DNA of 64,000 nt from Orthonyx spaldingii. Its lineage: Eukaryota; Chordata; Aves; Passeriformes; Orthonychidae. Location: contig VZTJ01000240.1 in the NCBI GenBank assembly GCA_013397795.1, forward strand, positions 38,795 through 102,794. Direction: 5' to 3'. Below, piece by piece: positions 36,689-47,498 of the stretch. Made by a program: the position numbers and the translations under genes. The notes beneath the pieces were generated by a model that was given only the letters and a program-made list of their open reading frames with translations, was not told where the DNA came from and made no database searches. The number at the start of each line of letters is the position of its first letter. Positions within the stretch are counted from its first letter, which is position 1.

Positions 36689-38982
36689 CTATATCTATAT
36701 CTATATCTATATCTATATCTATATCTATATCTATATCTATATCTATATCTATATCTATATCATCTATATCTATCTCCATATATTTTTGTCTTTTTTATAT
36801 CTTTATCTACATTACCTGTTTTTGTCCTGTATCATCCATATCTACATTATTTATATCTCCATAATCTGTATCTATAGATACACCTGTCATTTATATATCT
36901 TATATAAATAGATAATCTATGCAATCTTTATCATGAGCTATATTATCTATATACATTTATATAATATATCTATATAATTCATATCTCTATAGCTATCTTA
37001 TCCATATCCATTTCATCTCTAATTTATCTATATGATCTCTATATCTATAGAACCTGTATCATCAATGCCTATACCAATACGTACACCTACATCTATCTAT
37101 TCCATCTGTATCGATCATCTCTCCCTACACCTGTAGCTGTAGTTTGAGCTCTCTGTACATTCACAGATCCAAACCTCAGAGCAGCAGGGAAGCACATGCC
37201 CAATCATCCACAGGCACCAGGGGGCAGATGAAAATACCTCTCAAAAATTTGGTTAAATGACCAAAATTTTGTGGTGTGACAGATCCTGGTTCTCTGGGGG
37301 CTGTGGCAGGACACAACTACTGAGTGTCCTCAGCCAGTGCCCAAATCAGCCCCTTTGGTTCTAGAAACCAGAGGTGTCCCTGTGCCACCCCTCTGATCCC
37401 TTCCTCTGCCTGGGTGTGAGCAGTGAGTGTTAATTTTATTTTGTATTTTGTTTTTATATTTCATATTTTTATGTCTATGTTTGTATTTAGTATTTAATTC
37501 TATTAATTTAATTTAATTTCTATGTTATGTTATATTATATTTTCATTTCATGTAGTTCTATGTTATTTACTTAATTTTCACCTTTCCCACCCCTCCGCAG
37601 CACAGCACAGGTGTCACTTACATGCAGTGCCCCACCCACAAGGCCCCAATACACCCATTCACTGGGACAGAGCGGCAGTGGCCCCTTTCCCGCAGGGATG
37701 TGAACACTCAGCACGGTTGGATCATTGTCTCTGTGCCCACGTGCAGGACACACACACACATCCACCAGTGTCCCAATATGGCAGCACCTGCCTCATCCCA
37801 GAGCTGGGGTCCTGTTCCCCCCAGGCAGGACCCAGCACCCCAGAGCTTCTGCAGTGCCTCTGCTTGGGGTTACCCCTACAGGGCATCACCCTCATAGAGC
37901 AATGTCCCCACAAAGCAATATCCCCATAGAGAATCACTCCCCTATGGCATCACCCCCAAAGGGCTTCACCCTGAAATGACATCAATCCCTTAAAGCTTCG
38001 TCCCATAGAGCACCACCCACATAGAATGGCACCCCAAAATGACATCACCCCCATAGAATGTCGTTCCCATATGGCATCAACCCCATAGAGTGTCACCCCC
38101 ATGGAGCATAACCTCCACAGGGCAGTGTCTCCACAGAGCATCACCACCATAGAATGGCACCCCGAAATGACCCCACCCACATCAGGTATCACCCCCATAG
38201 AGCATCACCCCTAAATAGAATTCCCCTATAGAGCACCGTCCCATAGAATATCACCCCACAGAAAGTCACCCCCACAGGGCATCACCCCCACAAAGCATTG
38301 CTACCCCCATAGAGTGTCACCTCCACAGGACATGGTCCCCATAGAGCATCACTCTTATACGGCCTTACTCCCATGGAGCGTCACCCCGAAATGGCATCAC
38401 CCCCATAGAGCATCACCCTCATACGCATCACGACATGGGGCACCACCCCCCGCACGCTGTTCCCAGCCCAGGCTGGGGACCCGGGGGACAGCCAGGGACA
38501 CTCACGGCGGGCTGGGGCGCGGCGGGCCGGAAGCGCAGGTCCCGCTGGTCCCGCTCCTGCTGGTTGAGGGAGCTGAGCAGGCTCTGGAGCCGCTCGATGT
38601 ACTGGATGGCGCTGCGCAGGATCTCCACCTTGGGCAGCCGCTGGTTGGGGTTCAGGAGGGTGCTGCGCTTCAGAGCCTCGAACGCCTCGTTCACTTTCTT
38701 GAGCCGCCGCTTCTCCCGCAGCGTGGCCGCCCGCCGCCGATCCATGGACACCGATTTTCTCTTGCACACCTTGCAGGCCCAGGGCAGGCACTGCCCGGGA
38801 CAGTGCTCGCCCAGCGCCTCCTTGTCCTCCAGAGCCACCCTGCCCTCGGCACACAGGGCCGCCTCGGGGCGCTCGGGGAACGCCGCGGGCTCGTAGCTCT
38901 GCAAGCGGGAGCCCAGAAAGTTTTCCCCATCGTAAAACCTCTGCTCGGGGAAAAAGTAGGGGTTGGTCTCGAAGAGCTCCAT
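34375..38982 (-). CDS. MYOG: MYOG, myogenin (gene-level entry; 3 exons, 226 residues)
   Basis: Myogenin is a nuclear bHLH transcription factor that heterodimerises with E-proteins, binds E-boxes and drives terminal skeletal-muscle differentiation. Coding exons are 38982-38506, 35434-35353 and 34496-34375 (minus strand), all in phase, giving 226 residues (human 224). Visible parts are: N-terminal MELFETNPYFFPEQRFYDGE; the His/Cys-rich CPGQCLPWACKVC (residues 61-73) with the Trp used for PBX/MEIS contact; the bHLH at about 81-134 with the myogenic Ala-Thr pair in RRRAATLREKRR; and the C-terminal helix HNLHSLSSIVESIAVEDV. The gene is convergent with PPFIA4, as in mammals. Intron 1 is about 3.07 kb, much longer than the sub-kilobase intron I recall in mammals, because of repeats. 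Confidence 0.97.
34571..34672 (+). mobile_element. CR1 LINE 3' tip (+), in MYOG intron 2
   Basis: GGTTAGTGGTGAACATGACTG, GGGTTGGCCTCTATGATC and TTCTATGATTCTATGA end with the CR1 octamer repeat. It is antisense to MYOG. Confidence 0.85.
35353..35434 (-). CDS. MYOG: MYOG exon 2: Ser-rich segment
   Basis: Twenty-seven codons plus one base: AASECGSGSSSCSPEWSSQ to EFGTNPA. The acceptor on the minus strand is GTCCTGCAG, the donor G|GTAACG. SCSPEW is conserved across myogenins; the Gly/Ser run is variable. Confidence 0.94.
36292..36368. repeat. Tandem repeat, ~20-bp AAGTGGATTCTGGCA unit
   Basis: Four imperfect copies of AAGTRGATTCTGG occur in MYOG intron 1. Confidence 0.6.
36526..36772. repeat. 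Compound hexamer microsatellite (GTATAT)n-(CTATAT)n
   Basis: CTGTAT/CTATAT variants at the left, then about ten GTATAT (36624-36687) switching sharply to about twelve CTATAT (36688-36760). Degenerate ATCTATAT words continue to roughly 37120. The whole block lies in MYOG intron 1. Confidence 0.95.
37876..38450. repeat. Degenerate ~20-bp minisatellite beside MYOG exon 1
   Basis: Roughly 28 imperfect units of CCCATAGAGCATCACCCC fill about 575 bases of MYOG intron 1, ending some 55 bases from the exon 1 donor. On the MYOG sense strand the unit is G-rich (GGGGTGATGCTCTATGGG). Confidence 0.92.
38506..38982 (-). CDS. MYOG: MYOG exon 1: residues 1-159 with bHLH
   Basis: Starts at the ATG of MELFETNPYF, the known vertebrate start, and ends CAG CCC GCC|GTGAGT. 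It encodes the His/Cys-rich region and the whole bHLH (DRRRAATLREKRRLKKVNEA to QYIERLQSLL). An in-frame ATG 24 codons upstream (39054-39052) overlaps the likely TATA box, so I did not use it. Confidence 0.97.
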
Positions 38983-39037
38983 GGGCGGCTCGGGGACGTG
39001 CGCGCGGCTCGGGGACGGCTGCTCCCTCTCCCCGCGC

Positions 39038-39043
39038 CAACTG
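39038..39043 (-). promoter_or_regulatory. MYOG: MYOG proximal E-box CAGTTG
   Basis: Minus-strand CAGTTG lies about 11 bases downstream of TTTAAA. In the mouse gene the proximal E-box is just upstream of the transcription start; the position fits, putting the start at roughly 39020-39030 and leaving a short 5' UTR. Confidence 0.7.
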
Positions 39044-39053
39044 CTTGGTGCCA

Positions 39054-39059
39054 TTTAAA
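39054..39059 (-). promoter_or_regulatory. MYOG: MYOG TATA-like box TTTAAA
   Basis: TTTAAA sits between the MEF2 site and the E-box, at the place of the TATA element in mammalian MYOG. It is about 30 bases upstream of the inferred start. Confidence 0.6.
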
Positions 39060-39086
39060 CCCCGGCGCTGGCATTAAATCACGAAG

Positions 39087-39096
39087 ATAAATATAG
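39087..39096 (-). promoter_or_regulatory. MYOG: MYOG MEF2 site CTATATTTAT
   Basis: The minus strand reads CTATATTTAT, one base off the YTAWWWWTAR consensus, about 28 bases upstream of the TATA-like box, as expected for the conserved MEF2 element of this promoter. Confidence 0.8.
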
Positions 39097-39107
39097 AAAA
39101 CCCAAAG

Positions 39108-39116
39108 GAAATCTGA
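39108..39116 (-). promoter_or_regulatory. MYOG: MYOG MEF3 (Six1/4) site TCAGATTTC
   Basis: Minus-strand TCAGATTTC differs from the MEF3 consensus TCAGGTTTC by one base and lies 11 bases upstream of the MEF2 site, matching the MEF3-MEF2 order in mammals. Confidence 0.75.
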
Positions 39117-41861
39117 GCCCACCCTAAGCTGCTGCCTCACATCAAAACTTGTCCGTCTGATTCCATGTGCTCTCCCCACGGGGATTACAGTGCCCGGCCC
39201 GGAGAGGCTGGGGGGCTGGCACAGCGGGGGGGCAGCTCAGCTGAACCCGAACAAGGGCTTTGTGTGAGCCTCGAGGTGCCACTGGGGACAGCGGGCGGCT
39301 GCCAGCTCCCCCCCAACGGCATTCCTGGGTCATCTGGTCCCTTCAGTTACAGCTCGGTTGGGGAGCCATGGTGGCCTCGTGGCCAGTCTGCCTGACTAAG
39401 GCACCCCGATCCCTTCACGCTGCCCCCCTGGATCCCATGGCACTCCAAATCTGTGCCTTCCCTGCGGTGGGACCCAACACCAGCATAGCATCCTCCTCTT
39501 CCCAGCCCTTCCCACCTCTCGATCCTGCTCTGCCCCATATTCGCCATGGCCCCATCCTGCCAGTCCATGTTACACTGATCCCACTTCTGTGTCAGCCTCA
39601 GGGAAGCCTCAGGAGGGATATCCCAATGCAGGGAGCACCCCGGGCTCCAGTCCCGTCCCTGTGGACACCAGTCCCCAGTTCCAGCTGCTGTGTCTGCTGC
39701 CTGTCCCACAGGAACGGAGCAGGCAGGACAGAGCCAAGTCCAATCTTTCCTCCGCCATGGACTTCTTGAAGGTGCCCAGCCAAGTCCGTTATCATATTTT
39801 TGTCACAAAACCCACATTTGTGACTTCTCCCATCCACCAAACCCAAAGGACACCTTCTCCCATGTGTCTCCAGGTTCCAGCAGAGCCAGGCTGGGCTGGA
39901 CCCTCTGCCAGCTGGCACTGCCTCACCCCACGTGCTCTCCTGTGCTGACCTCTGTACCTGTGGATAACCAAAGCCCCAATGCCATCCTGATGCACCCCTC
40001 TCCCAGAAAAGACAACATTGCTCACGCATTCCCGATAGGAAAACTGAGGTACACCCAGCAGCAGCAGTGTGAGGGGGATTATAACTCATTCCCAGCCATT
40101 CCCTGCTGACTCCAATGGCTTGGCCACGTCTCTCCAGCTTTGTCTTTAATTCAGAGGGGATTTTTTTTTTTTCTATCTGGAACATCAGAAACCATCTCCC
40201 ATCTCCTCCTATTCCTGCTCCAGGCCAGATTCCAGCTAAGGGATCGGTCAGTGGAAAGAATGTCAGCAAAGTGCAGGGCCAACCCTGCCGAGATTTTTTT
40301 TCCCCAAATTCCCCCTCCTTGGAGAGGCTGTGCTGTGGCACATTCTCTGTGCCCCACTATGAGCACCCTTGCTCACTTGAGGTTGATTTCTGGACTTTTT
40401 GGAACCTGCCATGATGGTCTTCTCACCTTGTTGTGATTTCTTTGGGACCAGGAGTTTTTCAACCTGTCCTCACCCTGATTCCTGCTTTCCTGGGGTCACA
40501 GCCCTGGGAATTTGCTGTCCCCGTGGTTTTAAACATCTATGAAAGTCTGCACTAAGGAAAGCAGGACCTGCAGCCTTGAGGTTCACCCTCGGCACAGCCC
40601 CTGTGCTCCCCATGTTCAGTCAAACTCCAGAATACTCAAGAATGAAAGAAGTCAGAGCATTAGCTTGGCCCTTGCCTAAGGAAAAAGTACAAAAAGGGTT
40701 GGGAAGAGGCAGGATTTATCCCTCAGATGTGCAGAGGTGCCCATGGCAGGAGTGAAGGCTTTAGGAGTGGATAACCTGAGCCTGAGGGCTTCACATCAGC
40801 TCTACACCATCACATCAAGCAGCTTGAGTCACTCATGGGAACCTTTATCAGTGGCACTTGGTGGACATGACCCCAGTGAGCCCCTCGAGCTTCAGCCACG
40901 TCCCTGGGTGACAGGTGGCAGGACCACCCTGGCTTGCTGTATCAATGGGCTTTTTGGAATTGCAGGAGCGTGTTTGGAGGTTGAGAGACACGGTGGTGGC
41001 ATAATAGCTCCAGGGGCACATGGCCAACCCACACAGGAGAGCGGTCAAGCATTTGGCAGTACATAAACAGGGGCAGCACTGGTGGGGCAGCGCCAACTGT
41101 GTGTCCCCAGCCAGGAGAAGTGGGACAAGCCAGTCCCGACAGGCCACCAAGGCCACTATGTCCCCACAGCTGAACAGGCAGGGGAAACAGAAGGCAGCTC
41201 ATAGAGATGGGGAGGAAAGGGCCCTCAGTGCCAGTGTGGGATGGACACTGGGAAGAGGCAACCCCTGGGCTGGCACTCATTCCAGCTCCATTTGGGGGTC
41301 TCATCCAGTGACGTGGGAGCAGGGATAACAGTGTGCTCACCCAACTGCAGCTCTGCAGCTCCTTCAGCCCCTCTATGTGCCACAGATGACCGCAACCCTG
41401 CACACGGCAGAGGGACACGGCGGGGTGTAGGGTCTGTGGGTCCAGCGGGCTCATCCCGGTGGATATCAATTCAAGGATAATGAAAATTCCATCGGGCAAG
41501 TAGCCATCATCAAGGGACCCCGTGTCTGGACTACAAGGGGCCTCCCACCATGGCCCACACCACCCCACAAAGGCACCTGCTGGGGGACGGGCAAGCACTG
41601 AGGCTTTTCCCGGTCCCGTGGGGCCGAGGCTCCACCCCGGGTAATTCGGAGCCGAGGGGCGATTAGGGCTCTGCTGCCGGCTGTCAGGTTATCCCGTGAT
41701 GGATGGTGGCGGCTGGGAGGCAACACAAAGCGACGCTGTGTGAGCCCCGGGCAGAACGTGCTGCGATCCGTCACGGGGTGACCTTCCCCCGGCTGGCGGG
41801 GGCCTCGCGGGGACGGCTCACCCCGACACAGCCGGCGGGTAGGGCAGCCACGAGCCCTGAG

Positions 41862-41871
41862 CTAAAAATAC
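41862..41871 (+). promoter_or_regulatory. MEF2-like site in CpG-rich block
   Basis: CTAAAAATAC is one base from the MEF2 consensus, inside a CpG-dense block about 2.8 kb upstream of MYOG. Confidence 0.35.
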
Positions 41872-42518
41872 CCGTCCATTGAGAAAATCCCAGCGAGGAA
41901 GGTGTGTCCTTGCTCCGCCGGGGCAACTGCCCAAGCCGGTGGCCACGTCCACGGAACTGGGTCACGGAGAGACACCCAGGGGCTGCCTCGGCTGTTTTGC
42001 TTTCAAACCACAGCTGATGGTCTGGATTTACTGAGTTTTGGGGATGCACGTGAGCGTGTTGCAGCCTGGGGAGTGTCCCTCCCAGCGCACAGATCCTCAA
42101 CCAGGGCAAGTCCTTGTTGCCTGGTCGGAGCTGCACACACGGGTTGCACATTCCTGCCTGGGGCAGGAGCTGCGCCGTGCCCACGCTAGAGAAGGACGGT
42201 GGGGATGGTGCCGGCCGGGTCCTTCCACTGGGAAAGGCAGAAAAACCTGGGTTTAAGGGCTGGTGCCCAAAGCAGCATCTACACCCCGGGGTGCCGGGAC
42301 GATCCCACTGATGGGGAGAAAGGGGGGAAAGCCAGGGCCCAGCAGAGATCATCCCGCTGGGATTTCAGCACCGGAAAGGAGTCTCACCAAAATGCCACTT
42401 CCAGTCGGACCCAGCCTCCCACCCGCACCGGGCACCCCACCGTCCCACATCTCCTCTCTCTTTCCAGCCTCACTGACATCCCTTCCTGCCGCCGTGACAA
42501 GTCGTAACATATTGGGAG

Positions 42519-42649
42519 CAGCTGCAGGCAGCGGGGAGATGCTTGGCCTTGTCCCCGCTCCCGGCCGAGGAATGTGGAGCAGACCTCTCCTCCGACACCC
42601 GGGATTTCCGACGTGCCTACTCGCCGGAGATTTGGGACGGCGACAGCTG
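42519..42649. promoter_or_regulatory. Candidate muscle module: two CAGCTG E-boxes and an MCAT site
   Basis: CAGCTG occurs at 42519-42524 and 42644-42649, with AGGAATG (reverse of the TEAD/MCAT element CATTCCT) at 42568-42574, in a CpG-rich stretch about 3.5 kb upstream of MYOG. This is motif clustering only. Confidence 0.35.
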
Positions 42650-43146
42650 CTCGGCCGGGATGGGGCTCGGCAGAGCCTCCCCGTTCAGCCCCAGCCCGAG
42701 GCTTTGCACATCCACGTCTTGTCCTGCTGGGGATTCGGGGTTAGTTTGGGGTCTAGTCCGTGGGGAGCGATGGGAGAGGATGCCCTGCTGTCTGTCCCCA
42801 TGGGCATGGGAGCAGTGGTGGCAGCACCAACAGACAACCCCTCCCTCACCCATAAGTGCCCAGCCGTTAAGTTTGGGTTCCCTGGTGGGTTGGGAGGGGA
42901 GCGGGACAGGGCTGCTCCTACAGCTCTTGTGTCCCCATGGGGCTCAGCACCCTTGGTCACCCCTCACTCCCATCCAGATAGTAGTCTCTGTGCCCCAGTT
43001 TTCTCATCAGGAAATCGGGAATCATGATGGAGGTCTAAAATCTCTCTGGAGAACAGTTTTATTTTGGTTATTAACTGTCTTTGCAGGGTTGACCTGGGAG
43101 GGAGGTGAGGGATCAACAGAGAGGTGCTGGTGGCTGCGCAGCCTCC

Positions 43147-43358
43147 AGTCCACTGGATTCCAGTTTGGGGACAATAGGGGGTGACCCAATGTACCAACCC
43201 ACTGGGCCCAGTTTGGGTATTTTAGTGGGTACCCTGCTGCAATCACCCTGTGTGCCCTGATCCACCAGGATTCCAGTTTGGGGACCAAAGCAGGTACCCT
43301 GACCCACGAGTCTGCTGGTTCCCAGTCCAGATACCACACTGGGTGCTCTGACCTCCCT
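43147..43358. repeat. Degenerate ~50-bp minisatellite
   Basis: Four diverged units share ATTCCAGTTTGGGGAC and GGTACCCTGACCCAC words; no gene overlaps. Confidence 0.65.
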
Positions 43359-45006
43359 CCTTGCCCACACTGATCAGGGGATGCTCTGCCCCACTGCAGC
43401 ACAGAACCTCCTGTGTTTCTGCCCCTCCATGGCCTCCCTTGCTCCATAACCCCATGGCCTGGGCATGACCCTTCCCCTTCACAGTCTCCAGCCCCACATT
43501 ACAGTTGGAGGAGGGATTCATGCAGCAGGACCCCCACTAATGAACCCCACAGGGGTGTTCCCTTGTGGAGAGCCCCCTCCCCCACTCCGCTCCATGCCAG
43601 GGGCATCCCTGGCTGCTCCATCCCCTGCATGGTGGCACCAGCCGGGCTGTCCCCACATTTGTCACCGAGGGAGCAGGGGGGACTCGGGTTGTCAACAAGG
43701 GGCTCTTTTCCCTGGAGTGGGAGAGTGTGGCGGGAACGAGTTGCAGGACAGGTGGGTGTTTGGAGGAAGACCCATGAATGTGAGGGATTCAGCAGTGACA
43801 TGTGGCGGCTTTTTGACCCCAAGAGAGGACAGCTGTCCAGGCAGGGGAGGGTGCAAGACCAGGGGACAGGACCTGGGGACAGTAGTGTCTCTTGGTAGGG
43901 ACAGCAGCGTCCCTCGGCAGGGACAGCCCTGACACGGGATGCCGGGAACCAGCAGGGAGGGCCGGGAGGAATCTGGGTGGCTGCCAGCCAGGTGTCCTGG
44001 GTGGGTGACGATCACTTTGTCCCCACCGTGGGAATGTTCCATTCCTTCCGTGGCCTGACTGGGGCGGATGCTGCAGGACCAAGGTCTGGGGAATAGAGGA
44101 AAAAGGAGCTTGTGATGCTCATGTTGAGCTTTTAGGACATAAACTGGTGACTCCTGTATTTTTCCGCTCCCACCCCAAGTGACAGCAAATTTTGGCACAA
44201 GGAGGGGTGACACTCACCCTCCTCTTCCCCCATGGAGGGCACCCCGTGGTAACTCAGAGGAACAGGGAGGGAGGGTTATGATGACTTTGTGGCTTCAGCG
44301 TGGGATTCCCCGGGGGACAAGGGACAGCAGACTCCCCCCCCTTGACATGCCAGCAGTGATTCCGGACACGCCGGTCCCCAGGGAGGGGCCCCCAGCCCTT
44401 CCGGAGGGGCCCCACCCTGCAAATTCCCCTGGCAGGGGCAGAGCCTTTCAGTGGCCCCCGCCCCCCGCTGGTTTCCCCCCTGTCCGGGGGGCCGAGACTC
44501 AGCAAACCCCGACCCCCACTCGCATTCCCAGCTGTCGCCACTCTGGCACCGCTGCCGGCACCACTCCAGGGGCTGGAGGGGAATCCCGGCCCGGGGCCGG
44601 GCAGAGCTGCACCCCATGGGGGTCCTCGGGGATGTCCGGCTCCCAAAGAGCCGATGGAGCAGAGGCAGGGAAGAGGATAGCCGGGAGGATGAGGAGGGGC
44701 TGGAACGGATGAGAAGGCCTGATGGGTTTTGGTGTGGGGAAAAGAAACGGGGTAGGTGTTTTTGGGGTGCTCCCGGTGCCCCATTTCAGGGGGTCAAGCT
44801 CCTCCCAGCCCATCTCAGCCACTGAGGAAATGCAACCTCTGGCTGCCCGCGAAGAAAAATACCTTGAAAGGCAAATTTGTGGAGCCATGAGGTTGTGACC
44901 AAGGATAAGCCCTCCATTCCTTGGTCAGGTCGCCCGAGGGTCCCATGGGACCAGGGAGGGTCAAGGTCTCCGGCTCCTCGCAGAAGGAACAGCAGAGGGA
45001 GGCAAG

Positions 45007-45101
45007 AGGGATGCAGGAGGGATGAAGGAGGGATGCAGGAGGGATGAAGGAGGGATGAAGGAGGGATGACGGAGGGATGCAGGAGGGATGAAGGAGGGAT
45101 G
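45007..45101. repeat. 11-bp minisatellite GGGATGAAGGA
   Basis: Eight to nine copies of GGGATG(A/C)AGGA in tandem, with one variant GGGATGACGGA. Confidence 0.9.
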
Positions 45102-45760
45102 GCAGGAGCCATCAGCCACCGCAGCTGGACGGGAGAGGGCACTAGCAGACAGGTTATCCACAGCCGAGTCCTGAGTTAGGGTTGCTCACCGCGAGTCGGA
45201 GCCAAAAATCATCTCAGACCCCTTTGAATCCCCGTTTTTTAGGGGGAACCCGCCCTTCTCCCCGCAGGATCCAGGGTGGAGAATCAGGATCTGGAAACCC
45301 GTGAGGTTCTCCCCTTGTATCCAGCTCCAGTTCTCCAGCAGGGATGATCCCAGCTATTTATTTCTGACCCTGCCATGGGAGAAAATCTCGAGGTTTGCTT
45401 TTTCCCGTGGCGTAATGACCCCAGCAGGTGCTTTTCCTGCCCGACGACCGAAAATATCTCCCAGGGTTTGGCTTCCTGTGGTTCCTGCCCCAGTCCCAGT
45501 TCCCTCATTCATCTTTTGAGCCAAAACATCCTAATCCGGGAAGGGGAGGCTCCAGGAAAATGGGGGGACTTCCCGGAAACACTTTCCTTTGCATTTTCCT
45601 GCTCATCTGGAGATGAAATTGTCCTGGAGAAGGAATTTTTGGCCTCAGCTGTAGCAGACACATTTGCCCCAAGTTTGTTTTTGGGAGCAGCTGGCTTTCA
45701 TCCCATTGGGAGGGACAAGAATGTGATTTGAGGGGCTCCCCTCTCTATTTCTTCTGCAAC

Positions 45761-45940
45761 AGAAATATAAAATAATATTAATAATATTAATTTTAAAACA
45801 TCAATTATTAATTAATAATATTTAACAGAATATTTCATTATATAACATTAATGTATATAATACATTAATTGTACAATATTATTTGTTTTATGTTGTTATG
45901 GTTATTATTATTGTTATTGTTGTTGGTTATGGTTATGGTC
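45761..45940. repeat. AT-rich island
   Basis: About 180 bases of ATTAATAATATT-like sequence, followed by TTATTATTGTTATTG, in otherwise GC-rich DNA. No terminal repeats or coding potential seen. Confidence 0.8.
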
Positions 45941-47463
45941 ATTTATTCTCTTTCTCCTCTGTCCCTCACGGAATGCTCTTTCCCAGTGCCCGTGTCCCAT
46001 CTGGTCCCTTTGGCCCCATGCTTTTGGGGAGTGTAATGGCTGAGGGAGGGAGGAACCCCTCAGCCACTGGAGTTCACGTTGGTCTCTGCCCTTTTAAGAG
46101 CATTTATTTAGAGATGTGAAACTGGGAGCCACAGTTGCCCCTGGGGCTGGGCAAGTCCCTTGTCCCTAGGAGGGGACCCTGGGCTTCTTTCTCAGTTTCC
46201 CAGTTTCCAGTGCCTGGGTCCCTTTCAGTCTCAGGGGATCCCTAGATGTGGAACATCCCAGCTCCTGCTCCCCTATAATATTTTGGGAAGAGTGAGCAGG
46301 TGTGAGTGTTATGGAGACACATTGGGGAGGCTCCTTCCCTGCTCCATCCCCATGTGTCCAACCTGGTGGAGGAGACAGACATGGATGGTAAACACTGCTC
46401 CAGCCAAGGCTTTTCATGGAAAGGGCTGCTTCAGGGGTGAGGAGAGGAAATTTGGGGTTTACTGCCTTCACAAGTCCTGTCTGGGGTCTCTGCCCTTCAG
46501 CCTGGTGTTTTTCCTAGCCTTTCCTAGCAAGGGAATGCAGTGCCTGCATTCCCCCTTGCCCCCTCCTCTGCTCCCCCAGAGCTCGGAGATAATCTTGGGG
46601 ATGTCAGTCCCTCAAAGCTGCAACCACACAGCTGACACCCCTTGGCCTGTGCAGCATTGATGGATTCCCCTTTTCCATCCTCTCCAACCCCTGGCACCGC
46701 TGTGGCAGCAGGTCCAGGGGCATCACCGCGTCACCTCCCGGCCACAAATTCCTCGGGGCTCCGAAGTGTGAGGCTGGGTGACCCCAAGCTAGGCCCTGCC
46801 CCCCGGGCCCCCCAGTACGTGGGAGCAGGAGGTGGAAAGGCAGCAGAAGCCTCCGCGTCCAACGGAGCTGATGCGCTCAGAGCTCGTGGCAAGCACTTCT
46901 GGCCCCGCGTCCCCAAGGAAGGCGCCCAGCTGTGGGAACGTCTCCCCGATCGTGCCGGGGCTGCTATGAGCACTGCGGAATGTCACATGTCCCGCTGCAG
47001 CGTCACCGTCCTGGAGAAGCCATTCCCTAGGGATCGGCACTCGGACGGTTCCAGCGGTGTTTGTGCTGCTCTAGGGCCACGGGGGAAACGATTCCAGCTG
47101 GAAGAGGAGAAATGGAACATGGCAGGAGGCGGATCCCCTCTGCTGATAAGGAATTTTCCAGGTCTTCCATAGGAATCTGCAGGTTTAGGCATGTGGGAAG
47201 GATTTGAATAGCTTTTCCTACAGCACAGAGAACCTGCCCAGTGAACTGCTGTTCTGAATTAATTTCTGGATATAAAAGAATTCGCCTTAAATTGGTTGAA
47301 AGGAAATAATTTGAGCAGCAGCAGAGTGCAGAGCTCAGAGGCTGCAGGAGCTGGATGGAAGAAGAGCTTTCCTCTTGGAGGGTGGTGAGGTGAGAGTCTT
47401 ACAGTCTGTGAGAGTCTGAAAGGGGGGAAAAGCTCTGTTACCGAACCTGAGAGCTGTAAGTGA

Positions 47464-47498
47464 CAGCTGGAAGCTAAAAGCAGGGAATTTAAAAATAG
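47464..47498 (+). promoter_or_regulatory. Candidate E-box + MEF2 module
   Basis: CAGCTG at 47464-47469 and TTAAAAATAG, a perfect MEF2 consensus, at 47489-47498. E-box and MEF2 sites 20 bases apart are typical of MyoD/MEF2-driven enhancers; it is 8.4 kb upstream of MYOG. Confidence 0.4.

Noticed and set aside
36581..36911. Open frames of Tyr-Val and Tyr-Leu repeats
   Set aside because: They are pure microsatellite translation inside MYOG intron 1.
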